64,000 nt of DNA from Ramazzottius varieornatus. Its lineage: Eukaryota; Tardigrada; Eutardigrada; Parachela; Ramazzottiidae. Made by a program: the position numbers and the translations under genes. The stretch is from NCBI GenBank assembly GCA_001949185.1, contig BDGG01000009.1, forward strand, positions 1,051,347 through 1,115,346, read 5' to 3'. Under the pieces are notes generated by a model. That model was not told where the DNA came from. It ran no database searches and worked only from the letters and a program-made list of their open reading frames with translations. This document shows positions 49,949 to 60,244 of the stretch, one piece after another (position 1 is the stretch's first letter; the number at the start of each line of letters is the position of its first letter).

Positions 49949-50905
49949 ATGAGCCTCGAGAGCGAGGAAGACCTGCTGCAGAGGCATCGGAAAGAAATGA
50001 AGGACTTGCAGGTGAAGGCAGCCGCCATGAAGAAGTCTGCCCCTGTGTCGGACAAGAAACGCAGGAAAGAAGTCTTGGCGGAGATTGAAAAGCTCGAGAA
50101 AGAACTCACTGACCGACACAGCGCCGAACTTTCTTCTTCAAGAAACACGTCAGCTGATGACACATTCACGGAGCGAACGGAAGAGAACAGTTCTCCGAGC
50201 GAGCAGGAACACACAGCTAACCACCGGAACGGAATCCGAAATGATCCTACCAATGTACTTACGAACGGAGATTCTCGGTATGGAATGAAGGATGAAGAAG
50301 GAGAGTCTACAGCATCCGGAAGTAAGCTTACCCGTGCACAACGGCGAAGGAACGTGAAACAGAGCAAGCTCGACGAACGACTGGCCGCTCTGAAGCTCGT
50401 AGCTGGCAAACCCTTCGAAGTATCTGCTCGCACAACAGAGAAGATAAAGCTAAAGAAAATCCTCGATGATTTGAAGTTACAGCTGGTAGAAATGCGCAGT
50501 GATGGAAACTGCATGTACCATTCCTTGAGCTACCAGCTGCAACTGAATGGTAGAGACCTGTCCGTTCAAGAGCTTCGACAGCAAACAGCGGACCACATGT
50601 CATCGAAGCCAGAGGACTTCCTCCCCTTTCTCGCCCACCATGAAACCGGTGATCCCTTGACAGCGCAAGAGTTCGAGGAGTACTGTGAGGATATAGCGAA
50701 GACGAATGCCTGGGGCAGTCAAGTGGAACTTCGAGCTCTTGCAACTATTTTGAACTGGCCGATCCTAGTCTTGCAGGCCGAAGGACCGGAAGTGCGTATT
50801 GGCGACGAATATTCTTCCGAGGATAAACCTCCTTTAGTTATTGTTTATCATAGACATGTACTAAGTCTTGGAGAACATTATAATTCTGTCATGCCTGTGG
50901 AGTGA
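49949..50905 (+). CDS. OTUD6B: OTU-family deubiquitinase, OTUD6B-like
   Basis: A single uninterrupted frame of 318 aa, the only intronless gene in the window. An N-terminal helical region (EEDLLQRHRKEMKDLQVK, KKRRKEVLAEIEKLEKEL) is followed by a charged linker and RAQRRRNVKQSKLDERLA. The OTU domain has the catalytic Asp and Cys in MRSDGNCMYHSL (Asp about 185, Cys about 188) and the His in LGEHYNSV (about 310), so the triad is intact. OTUD6B-type enzymes are cysteine proteases that remove ubiquitin and have been linked to translation initiation and proteasome assembly. The length matches the family (about 320 aa). A 227-aa antisense open frame is only a shadow. Confidence 0.95.
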   Translation: MSLESEEDLLQRHRKEMKDLQVKAAAMKKSAPVSDKKRRKEVLAEIEKLEKELTDRHSAELSSSRNTSADDTFTERTEENSSPSEQEHTANHRNGIRNDPTNVLTNGDSRYGMKDEEGESTASGSKLTRAQRRRNVKQSKLDERLAALKLVAGKPFEVSARTTEKIKLKKILDDLKLQLVEMRSDGNCMYHSLSYQLQLNGRDLSVQELRQQTADHMSSKPEDFLPFLAHHETGDPLTAQEFEEYCEDIAKTNAWGSQVELRALATILNWPILVLQAEGPEVRIGDEYSSEDKPPLVIVYHRHVLSLGEHYNSVMPVE

Positions 50906-51785
50906 TGTGTATCTCTTAAGGGATGGCTTGCGTTGATCCGTCCTCTTCGACAGCCATTGATGGTTGCGTATTGAGAACTAGTGACAATGGTTTTGAACAT
51001 AAATACAAACTATAAACTCACTTTAGGAAACGCGGAAGGGCCAAAATGTTGAACCGCTCCAGTACGTTCGATTACTGTCATGACATGACATCATGACATG
51101 TCGCACCCTATCAATCACTATGAAAGACACTGGCATCATCTATATTCTTTAATCGTTTTATAATTATCGAATATCGATCCGGATGTCTCGTCTGATTCCG
51201 TTTCTGGAACTCCGGCTGCCAGTCTATTGTAAGAGGTGTAAACTAATAATTCGGTTCGCCGAGCGAAACCAAACCGAAACCAGGCGGAAATTTCGCTCAA
51301 GATCTGGAAATAATGTTTCCGCCTGGTCCGGTTTGGTTTGTCAGATTTGAGTTTCAAATAGGTTTCCGCTTGAGCAAAATCAGCAGACTTCCTGAGATAA
51401 ACTCGAAATTTGCTTGTTCCGAGCTGTTTTACATGGGATAAATTCAAACGTCTGCTAGGGCTACAGATAGTTGAAATCTAAGTGAGTTGAGCGACCCTAC
51501 TTGCAAAAAAGCCGCAACATCACTGATACTGACGGCCAAAAATTCTGCCGGTTCCCGCTTGGTTAGCATCAAAACTATTTCCGCCTGGTTCCGTTCAAAA
51601 GTTTCCGGTTCTTCAAACCGCTCGCTCTGGTTTGGTTTTGAGATTTTTCGAAAATCTGGTTATGGCTATCACTGGTTATGGTTTGGAAAAAGTTGAGCGG
51701 ATTAGTACTTCAAAGAGGTGTGCTGCAGTTTCCGAATCAGCCGAGTGGGGTGCGTTCCGAAGTAGAACACTAAGGAGACACAACC
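50906..51785. other. Intergenic between OTUD6B and EMC3
   Basis: Contains a short ATGACATG cluster at about 51078-51103 and an inverted-repeat region at 51250-51650. The EMC3 5' UTR lies at its end. Confidence 0.55.
51250..51650. repeat. Inverted-repeat region with CCAAACC / TTTCCGCCTGG arms
   Basis: GAAACCAAACCGAAACCAGG and CGGAAA at about 51262-51290. Inverted copies TTTCCGCCTGGTCCGGTTTG at 51316-51340 and TTTCCGCCTGGTTCCG, with CTCTGGTTTGGTTTTGAG, at 51579-51645. Probably a decayed MITE-like element just upstream of EMC3. Confidence 0.6.
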
Positions 51786-53256
51786 ATGGCGGAGCTTTTG
51801 CTAGATCCGAACATCCGGACATGGATCTTCATTCCTATCGTTATCATCACATTTTTCATTGGGATCCTCCGCCACTATGTGTCCATTCTGATGGCTTCAC
51901 CCAAGCCAGTGCAACTTCAACAAGTCAAAGACACGTAAGTTACGCGCGGTTATATTGATAGTTCTCGTTTTGGAGCGTGAAGATGCAAACTTTCTTCTAA
52001 CCGTATATTTGTTTCATGGTCTGCAGGCAAGCTTTACTGCGAAGTAGGATTCTTCGTGAGAATGGAAAGTACCTTCCTAAGTCATCATTCCTTATGCGAA
52101 AGCACTACTTCAACGACGCTACTTCGGGCATACTCAAAATAGGGCAAGATCGTCCAGCTGCTGCAGCAGCTAACCCTATGCAAGGTTCGTAAAGTTTGCC
52201 TTATATCACCCGAATCGCTGTCTTCTGTGGCGCACGTTGCTATCGTGATTGACTGAGTGCGTGCGCCACTTTGGCGAACGAGCTGGGTGAATTTACAGTA
52301 TTTGCCGACTTCCGGTCTATACACCGCTGCCGTTGAGCCTTGTTCATGCAACGTACAGAGAATTTCTGGCCTGTATGCAGATATAAGCCGATTGTTGTGA
52401 CCAGTTTTGTTGTAGATCCAAATATGTTGCAAGACATGCTGAAAGGCAATCTGGTGAATATGCTGCCTATGATGGCAGTCGGTGGGTGGATCAACTGGAT
52501 GTTCTCTGGATTTGTCACGAGTAAGGAGAAGCTAAAAACGCAGCTCTCGGCGTTTTACCAATCAGAACTAAGCGTCAAAAGAAAATTTTCTGTTTCTAGC
52601 GAAAGTTCCATTTCCTTTGACCTGGCGTTTCAAGGACATGCTCCAGAGAGGAATCAATTTACCTTCACTCGACCCTTCGTGGTAAGTTAGCTGTGGAACC
52701 CTCTGCTCTTGGATCAACGATCATATCACACGACTGCTGTAAACTTATTATTTCCGTGCGATCGGTTACCAACTTTACGTATGTTTTCAGGGTGAGCTCC
52801 GCATCGTGGTACTTTCTGAATGTCTTCGGACTCAGACAGATCTACTCGCTTGTTCTGGGCGCTGACAATGGTGAGTGCCTTCTAACAACTATAGATTCTG
52901 AAGCTCCGACTACGTTCGCTTGCCGTCTTCATCATCGAGTTTTTTTTGCAGCTGCGGATCAGACAAAGTTTATGGAGGACCAGGTCAACGTGTCGGGCGC
53001 ACCGCCTGATCCTCGTGCTGCGTTTAAGGTACAGTGTACCACCAACTTGCATACGTTTGCAGTACGGCAGTAGTGGTATTTCCTGTATGCACTGTCTTGA
53101 TGGCTTGGTGGTTGGCTGTGCTGATCACGCTTCGTGTATCAATAGGCTGAATGGGAAGCCATGGAGCTGTACGAGCACAAGTACGCTTTGAGAGGCATTG
53201 AAGAGGAACTGCTGGCACAGTTCCCTGTTTCAAGAAAGCAAAAGAAGTCTCAGTGA
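51786..53256 (+). CDS. EMC3: ER membrane protein complex subunit 3
   Basis: Exons: 51786-51934, 52027-52184, 52416-52520, 52600-52681, 52791-52870, 52952-53028, 53146-53256; 253 aa, close to the usual 261. It starts [20 protein letters not shown], as in EMC3. A first membrane helix ([18 protein letters not shown]) is followed by a coiled cytosolic part ([26 protein letters not shown]). Two further helices ([21 protein letters not shown] and [20 protein letters not shown]) flank the loop [22 protein letters not shown]3 belongs to the Oxa1/Get1/YidC family and is the insertase core of the EMC, which inserts helices and tail anchors into the ER membrane. All phases close. Confidence 0.97.
52212..52312. 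repeat. Palindromic GTGGCGCAC element, one unit
   Basis: Arms CTGTGGCGCACG and CGTGCGCCACTTTGG, right flank TTTGCCGACTTCC. EMC3 intron 52185-52415. Confidence 0.8.
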
Positions 53257-53467
53257 AATTTCTTTGAGGTATGTCCAACTAGCTGCGCGATTTGTTCTGT
53301 TTTTAATTTAGGTTGTGCAGTTTATTGGCTCGTGATAGTAATTATCAGGTGGCAAACGGAGTAGTGAAGAAGAGGGAGTATGGGCTTTGTTCTTGAGCCG
53401 CAGTAGTAGTACACCGAGAACCCGAGAAGGTCTTTGCTTGTTTTGTTTAACAACTTGGAAGTTGGAA

Positions 53468-54301
53468 CTATCTTCCAAGAAAAGTTCCCGAAGGAAGAAG
53501 CATGATAATTAGTACAGGAAGAACTGTCTTTGGCTTCGCGTTTTGAGAAGCAGTGTTTTTGTTGCATCCGTCTCCCGTACAGCAGCTTGAGCAGGTCCAC
53601 GACGGTTTCGACTGATCGCACTGTTGATGAAATCCCAAAGCCATAGCACTGGGCAGTCCCAACTCGCAAGGTCCTGTTTCGCATGATTTGGAGATACGAT
53701 AGCCACGTTCCGCTGAAATTATTCCAATAACGTTAATTTTCGTTTTTCAAAGTTTATTTCTGAGCAATTTAGGTCTGATGATTTTTACTTCATGAGGTCC
53801 TCGAGACTTACGGGATGATGTGATTTTGGTAGAGCAGACGACATTGGATGCGTGAATAGTAGGGTTACACGTTTTGAGATTGCTGTCCCTTGAGCAGTTG
53901 TCGTTGGAAGACTCGTCGGCACAATAGTAGCATTTCAGGCCGGGGTCGTTGGGTTTCTGCTTACTCCGCATTTGTGTGGGTGAATAGTCCCCCGTTTCTC
54001 CATGAACCATCAATAGGGATGCTAAAGCTACAGCCGAACCTTCAATCAAAACAGTAAATTTTATTGTGCGTGAAACACTGCGAAGCTCAGCACATAAAGT
54101 CGACGAGATCATTTTCTGCAGTGGCGCACTTGTTCGGTAACATTGGCTAGAAGCCTGCGCCACTTGATAAAGCAATGTGGTCAACTTCGCTTGCCGAGCT
54201 CCCATTGAGTCCATGGTTTCTGGGCATCTGTTCTTACCGTAGAAGATCCAAATATATGATGGCGAACGAGGAAGTTCCAAATTCACGATGAAGGCTTTCA
54301 T
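53468..54301 (-). CDS. Ly6/uPAR three-finger domain protein A, probably GPI-anchored
   Basis: Exons on the minus strand: 54301-54238, 54039-53812, 53712-53468; 178 aa. The hydrophobic N-terminus (IWIFYGSAVALASLLMV) is formed across the first splice and should act as a signal peptide. The mature part starts LKCYYCADE and ends with the three-finger hallmark CCTGDGCN. Ten or more cysteines lie between. The C-terminus ends in a hydrophobic stretch (TVLPVLIIMLLPSGTFLG) after a small-residue region, as in GPI-attachment signals. Ly6 proteins of this kind (for example Quiver-like) modulate channels and receptors at the cell surface. The precise subfamily is not recognised. It is convergent with EMC3. 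Confidence 0.82.
54090..54204. repeat. Palindromic GTGGCGCAC element, one unit with outer arms
   Basis: Left flank GTCGACGAGATCATTTTC; core about 54118-54167; right flank TTGCCGAGCTCCC. Intron 54040-54237 of three-finger gene A. Confidence 0.85.
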
Positions 54302-55394
54302 TTTATATGGCGGTTTCCCGAATCGTAAAGCAATTACTCTTTGAACCCATAGGCGGGACAACGGTTGCGACTTTAGCCGGGAGAAAGGATGGCGACTATT
54401 CCCAACTTGATCGTAAAGACGCGATGGAAATCAAAAGGCCTTTGCAAGTGTCTAAGGGAGACTTGCGCGTTAACATGTCTTGTCAAATTACCGGAAGCTG
54501 CCTCGCGACATCGATACCCCGCTGACACTCTTAACTTCCCGTCTTTCGAACAATGAAGGACGATTGGAGTGAGGCGGAGTTGCCCAACCGAGAAAGCGTT
54601 CAGGCCGATATCGGACCTAACATCTCTGATACTTGCGGTGCAGTAGGCTTACTGGGAAGCTTGCTGGATGAGCTGGCATGAACTACTGCCGTGTGGGTCC
54701 TCGCGTACGTTGGCGGTTGTTCGGGAGGCGACAGCTGGGCTAATCAGCTGGAAGTCATGAACGAGATGATTGGGACTTCGAGGATTTGTTAGACTTGTGG
54801 GATGAGCGAGTAAACGTTTTCCTGAATTAGGAAGTCAAAGCTCGTTAAGGAGAGAGTTTTGTTCTTGTAGGTCGTGCCCTTCTCCTTGCCGAGCGCTCGA
54901 GCACGCGGTGGTTCTTTTTATTTGTTCAGTGAATAACGCACACTTGACGCCTTGATTGAAGGCGGATCCGGAAATTGGATGAATCTGGTGGATGGTATAA
55001 CATTGCTAAAACTACCATTCTTATCACGCGAGGCTCGTTCGAATACATCATTCAGATCCAAATCAACCTCACTTACCAATAATACCAGTTGCATCAAAAT
55101 CCATCCACTTTTTCTGCATCTTGCTGGTGTGAACCTAGGCTCTATCGGCCTTACCCACAGCAAAGGTTATGGGTGGCTTTTACTGTACTTTGGAAAAGCT
55201 TGGCTGCAAGTCGTGAAAATTTATTTGTCACACCAAGGAGGAAACTCGAAGAATTTGATAACTTGATATAGGATTATAGGTCCATTTCTCGGCGAACGAG
55301 CCCAATTTTAGAAAAATGACTTTATTAGTCATCGGTTCCGCCGGGATGGGTTGACAGGTTGATGAAACACTTTTAGCTCAAATGTTCAAAGTGA
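54302..55394. other. Intergenic between the two three-finger genes
   Basis: About 1.1 kb without supported exon or main-family repeat. Open frames at 54307-54525 (+) and 54918-55163 (-) lack domain support. Confidence 0.45.
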
Positions 55395-56169
55395 TTAATC
55401 CAGAACATGCATCCTTGGCAAAAGGAGGAGATATATTGCCTTGAGCACTGTGTAGCTGGAAGTTCGGCTTCCGGCATTGTAGTTGCAGAGATCAGTGGAG
55501 CAACAATTGGTACACACCCATTCTTCTGGCTCGTTCACGTCGCAGGGAGCGTGCATCTCCAACGCACGCTTTTGTGTCAGGCAGGAATCTCTCTTGCTGC
55601 ATCGCTTCGTGATTTGTAACTTCCCCACTTCCGCTAGGAAAAACCCACCGTGCATTCTTTTCGACAAGATTATTCCAGCAGTCTGTATAACTTACCTGCG
55701 TATCTGACCATGGTCAGACATGTATCGTATGTGATAGGACATTGCCGAACGCTTTCCGTTCCGTTGCATTCGCTGTTGTCGTGGGCGATATCACAGCTGA
55801 AACACTCAATGCCAGAGACTGCAAAAACAACCCTTTTCAGGTTCAAAAATATACGAATGAAATATGGGACGTCGGCAAATGATTTCGGCTAGATCGTTTC
55901 CCCAATTGGCCCTCGAACCCGACGAATCGCAATTTAAACACGCGCCATTTGAGAAAACGATCATCTCGAGCTCACTTTTCAAGTGGCGCACAATGTCAGT
56001 GTTATTGACAGATATCACGCGCCCCTTGACAAAGCAACCCCAGTGATTTCATTGCCGACGTCCCGTATTCACCTAGATTGCTTGATATATTACCTTCTGG
56101 GATTTTCCAAAGTACCATGGTCAGCAGAAGGCAAAAAGGAAGAATTGAGCTATAGAAATGTTGTGGCAT
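55395..56169 (-). CDS. Ly6/uPAR three-finger domain protein B, probably GPI-anchored
   Basis: Exons on the minus strand: 56169-56094, 55818-55696, 55633-55395; 145 aa. The signal peptide is MPQHFYSSILPFCLLLTMVLW. The domain opens with IECFSCDIAHDNSEC and closes with VCTNCCSTDLCN, the conserved CC..D.CN end of the fold. A hydrophobic C-terminus (YTVLKAIYLLLLP) suggests a GPI signal. Introns fall at the same relative places as in protein A (after the signal and within the domain), so the two are probably tandem paralogues that have diverged widely. Role at the cell surface is inferred only from the family. Confidence 0.82.
55864..56065. repeat. Palindromic GTGGCGCAC element, two units with GACGTC outer arms
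   Basis: Outer arms GGGACGTCGGCAAATGATTT and TTTCATTGCCGACGTCCC form a complete frame round a decayed first hairpin and a second hairpin at about 55978-56033. Intron 55819-56093 of three-finger gene B. Confidence 0.9.
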
Positions 56170-58158
56170 TTCCTGACAATGTCCATCAATATAGGGCGTT
56201 GACGATGATGCCAGAGTTTTAGGAAGTCCGCTTTGCCATTAACGCCACTGTCAACGCACTGATCCAGAAAGCAAATGAGGGATGTGTGTGGAGCTACATC
56301 CTATTGGATTTCAACAAGCAGGAAGGAAGTGTGTGTGTTCGCTTGAGGCGTGTTTGCTGAACTTGGCGGATAGTCCTCCTTGTTTAAAGTCGAGATGAGA
56401 GATTTGGTGGCTGCCATTTGCATGATTGTGTCGATCGACAATAACCAGTATCTGTCAAAATCACTAACAATCTTTGTGCATCTTGTTCTTAGAACGCTCG
56501 CTTTCACGAAGCTGTGCACTGTGGATGGAGGCGCTTTGCTGTATATGCTGAGAGTTCCCCGGCTATAGCGCGGAAGACCCAGACAAACAAAGTCAACCTC
56601 AACCTTTCAGACCGAAGAATTCGCAACTTTGCAGATGATTGTTCCCTAAGATTGCACATTTCATAGTTGCTCTACCGGCCGGTCGTCAAGCATCAGTTCC
56701 GCGATCTGCCCACCAAGAAACCGGCTCGTTCTTAACTTAGGAACAAGTATTCGCTTGAATGAAAAATAAGTACCATTCCTCGTTTGTATCAAACAAACTC
56801 GGTTACAATGAGGCAGCTTTTTTTCCAGCTGAGAGACGAAAATCTTGTTGGGTCTTTGGGGTCGAAATGTATGTACAGTAGGATAGCACTGTAGACCTGC
56901 TGGCTGTTGGCAAAGGCTTTGTTATTAGGATGTGCATGGTGGCGCCACCGTCGAGCAGGATTGTGGCAGGTGCTCTGCGCGAGTTCCTGGATAGGTCGGA
57001 ACTTGTCGCAGTTGCTTCCGTAATCTATCCTCGTTTCGCGAACAAGATGAAACATTAATCTAGGGAATTTACTTTCCACGTGACTCTATCCTGTCGGGGA
57101 GGCTCATTGGGGCGTATCGCGAAAAACATAATATATCAAAATTCTGGGAGCCCGTGCCGGAGTTCCGCCAGAAGAAGACAGCGCGTCCGACAGCCTGAAT
57201 CACTCCTCCACAGAGTGTAATTTCAAAGTGCCATCTGTATTTGGGAGGTCGGCAAATGACTTGGACATGATCGCTTTCACAAGTCGCGCACACTTTCGAC
57301 CAGCTTCAATGAGAACTTGCGCCATTTGAGTTGACGATCATGTTCAGTTCATTTACCGACGTCCCATTTCGTGGGAATTCTAACGCCTTCTCGTTGCTGG
57401 TCGTTCCTACTGATTGTCTCTTTCAGTTTGCACTTCTTTCGTCGTTACGTCAGATATCCTGAAAAAATTTTCCAAACTTTTCCAACTTTTCCACCAGCCA
57501 GATAGGAGACAAGATGGAAGCTGACTTTTTTGTACGGACTATCCCTCGGGCATGCATGTCGATGTAACATGGTAATATAATTTTGCAGATGAGAGTCGGA
57601 AGCCATTAAGGTCCCTCGTCTGCAGCAAAGCGATGGGGAAAAACTCATCCAGCAAAAAGATTGCGTGAAGGAAAAGAGCCGTCGGATCAATGAACACAGC
57701 TGCACAATATGATAACTTTCGCTGTTTGTTCTCCATATCGATCTTAATATGGCCATGAATGGATTGGTTTCGGTAGATGTATTCACGGTCAATTCGACGC
57801 GAGCTAGTTATGACATAAGATGGATGAGGCGCTTTTCTCTGCCGTGGTCGAGTGATTGTGTTACGAATCGATTTGAGCTGAAAGGCCTTAAAGGCCCACT
57901 GAGGCACCACCATTTTTGCTGCGGCTCCTCCCGAGACATACTTTGCAGGCAGTATACATCTGCCGCAAAGCCGCGCATCTTTTCTGTCAGTCCTTCCATG
58001 ACAAGTGCCCGCATTTATTGCCTGGTTTTTAATGAAGCTCAGCTAGTGAGATGCTCATTGAAGTAAAAGGGTCCAAATAGCATCATTAGGGTCGGCATGT
58101 CGAATTGTACTCAGTGGCAGCTTTAGCCTTGTGGAGCCATCCTCTGTTCGTGCCGGAA
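56170..58158. other. Gene-poor stretch between three-finger gene B and the PDZ gene
   Basis: About 2 kb. The only structured part is the palindromic element at 57241-57368. Several minus-strand frames (56789-57079, 57445-57913) contain cysteines but show neither a CC..D.CN end nor a signal peptide, so no gene is called. A decayed or very divergent gene is possible. Confidence 0.4.
57241..57368. repeat. Complete single-unit palindromic element, intergenic
   Basis: A clear full-length example: TGGGAGGTCGGCAAATGACT, core CACAAGTCGCGCAC / TTGCGCCATTTGAG, then TTTACCGACGTCCCA. Total about 128 bp. One of three copies outside introns. Confidence 0.85.
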
Positions 58159-60050
58159 ATGGATTCCGTTACCGCTCTTTCTACTAAAGGTAAGGGGTAT
58201 TTAGCCGACAAACCTGAAAAACCTGACATTATTTTCCTTCATGATCTGTTTAACTTCCCTGTAGAGCCGTCGCATCAGCCGATAGAGTGTAACAAGCCGA
58301 CCGTCATCTGCCTACCTTCGGACCCGGATAACGACGACTTTGGAATCGAACTGACCGGTGGATGTCATTCCTACATGGTAAGCTGAGTTATGAGGCCGCC
58401 AAACGAAACATCCAAGTTTTTTTGAAGTGGCGCATGCTTTCAGCCAATAACACCAACAACTTGCGCTACTTGGGAAACCAGTCAAACTCGACAGTTTCGC
58501 TTTCACTAGTGGCGCACGTTCCCAGTCAATAACATGAAAAAACTGCGTCACTCGAGATAACAATGTTGTACATTGCGTTTGCTTCTGGCCTTCTGATATT
58601 GAAACCGAAAAGCGAAGTAATGTTTGACAAGGTTGCCTTGTAGGGGGAAGTTTGCGTCTGTAAAGTTTATACGGATTCCGTTAGCTATCGGGACGGAAGA
58701 CTAAAGCGAGGCGATGTTCTCTTATCGGTAAGCTTGTTTCAACGAGTTTGTTAAGAATGGGTTGCACAACAGCACTTTGGCTGTAAGTGCCGGAGCTGAA
58801 ATTGACAAGGAACCACTTTGGGATGACAAGCTCCGATGAATTTATTACAAGCACGAGATAAGACTTGCTTGTCGTCGAGCGGCATCCTAATGGCGTGCTA
58901 TCTTCCGTTGATGCTCTAGGTCAATGGCAAATCGATGAAAAAATGTTCGCTCGAAGAAGCTCGAAGCGCCGTAGCCAATTCCCCTCATACACTACAGTTG
59001 GTCGTCAGACGGGATCCCGACCCTTTGACTCTCTTTACAAGCATTGAAGGTGATAACTTTCGGTGAAATATTCCAGTGCAATTTTCTACGATATTTCTCT
59101 ATAAGAGTATTGTTGTTCCCTGCTCTTGTGTTCATAATTACGTGGTTATGTTGCTGTATTCAGATGTCAAGTTACATCACGCTCATTTCAAGATTTTTCA
59201 TAGAGCCAAAAATTTTTATTACGGTGGAGCTGTGGAGGACCCATATCAACGAGCCTCTGGGGATTTCTTTAATGGAGCGAAAGTATGTTTACATCACAGT
59301 AATGCATGTCTTTATTAGCAATTATAGCTGTAAGCTTACATGGCTCTCACTCATAGACGTCTTTGGTAGGATCGTTTCATTTCCAGGGACGTCGGTGTCT
59401 TCGTCACCTGGATGGTATCATGAATTTCTGAGAGCCGGGAAGGCTAGCGTTGACCTTTTTTTCACGTGACGAGCGCTGAACGATGATATCCGGTTTTCCT
59501 GCAGAGACCTGGATCTCCAGCTGACAAGAGCCAACGCATAAGACAAGGTGATAAGCTCATCGATGTCAATGGAGTCTCCGTCAAAGGAATGGGCCAGACC
59601 CAAGTGGCTCAAATCCTCAGAGTGAGCTGAGTTCATCCGCTCCTCGTTACGAAAGATTAGACTCTTGATTTTCCCATAGGAAGTGGAGAATTCCTGTGTG
59701 TTGGTCCTGGGAAGGATCCCCGCCCTGTATGCCCGTATACAGGACTGGATCCGCGAGTCTCATCAGCTCACGCCCAAGAAGGTCGCCGTCAGCCGTACTT
59801 CCTCGTGGACCTACTCGGACGCGAACTTATTGAAAGCTCGAAAACTGTAAGTTGCCCTCCGGCTTGGACCAAAAGACCGCGAATCAGAATTGTCTTCGGT
59901 CGTAGTGGTCGAAAAGCGGAAGATTCGGCAGTTAGTCGTCGTCAGAGTAGACGCTTCTCCGCCTTCAACCTTCGCTTGCGCTCAAACTCCACGCAAATGG
60001 AAAGACTTGCCGTACATTCTGCACCTCCCTCGAATCGAAGCAGTAGCTAA
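58159..60050 (+). CDS. Protein with two PDZ domains
   Basis: Exons: 58159-58189, 58265-58377, 58644-58727, 58920-59049, 59204-59282, 59387-59414, 59505-59621, 59680-59846, 59906-60050; 297 aa. PDZ1 runs from VICLPSDPDNDDFGIEL through RLKRGDVLLS and VNGKSMKKCSLEEARSAV. PDZ2 has ITVELWRTHINEPLGISL, DVGVFVTWMRPGSPADK and GDKLIDVNGVSVKGMGQT. The peptide-binding loops are FGIEL and LGISL. The final exon adds a basic Ser/Arg tail (RRQSRRFSAFNLRLRSNS) with likely kinase sites. If the last intron (donor ACT|GTAAGT) is not removed, the protein stops at 59850 with 250 aa. Such proteins scaffold membrane receptors and channels. I cannot assign a named orthologue. The 28-nt exon at 59387 is supported by phase and by the PDZ fold. 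Confidence 0.82.
58395..58590. repeat. Palindromic GTGGCGCAC element, two units
   Basis: Hairpins at about 58423-58475 (loop CAGCCAATAACACC) and 58505-58556. PDZ-gene intron 58378-58643. Confidence 0.85.
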
Positions 60051-60244
60051 AGGCTCAAGTCCAGTATATTGGAAGAGAAAACTGTATAGCAGAAGTCTTT
60101 CCGACAAAAGAACGATACCGTAAAGTATTCGACGTCACCATAGAAATTCAGATGATGCTGCAATAGGATCGCGAATCCGACTTACGAATTAACAATGTAA
60201 TAAATAGCCTTCTATGAACTGTTGTATTCCGAACTCGAATCTGA

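Noticed and set aside
49831..50514. 227-aa Ser-rich open frame on the minus strand
   Set aside because: It is antisense to OTUD6B and lacks domain or splice support.
57445..57913. 115- and 124-aa minus-strand frames as a third three-finger gene
   Set aside because: They have several cysteines but no CC..D.CN end, signal peptide or sensible spacing.
59847..59850. TAA at 59848 as the definite end of the PDZ protein
   Set aside because: It lies inside a consensus donor (ACT|GTAAGT), and a 59-bp intron joins in phase to a Ser/Arg-rich exon. Both ends stay possible, but splicing is preferred.
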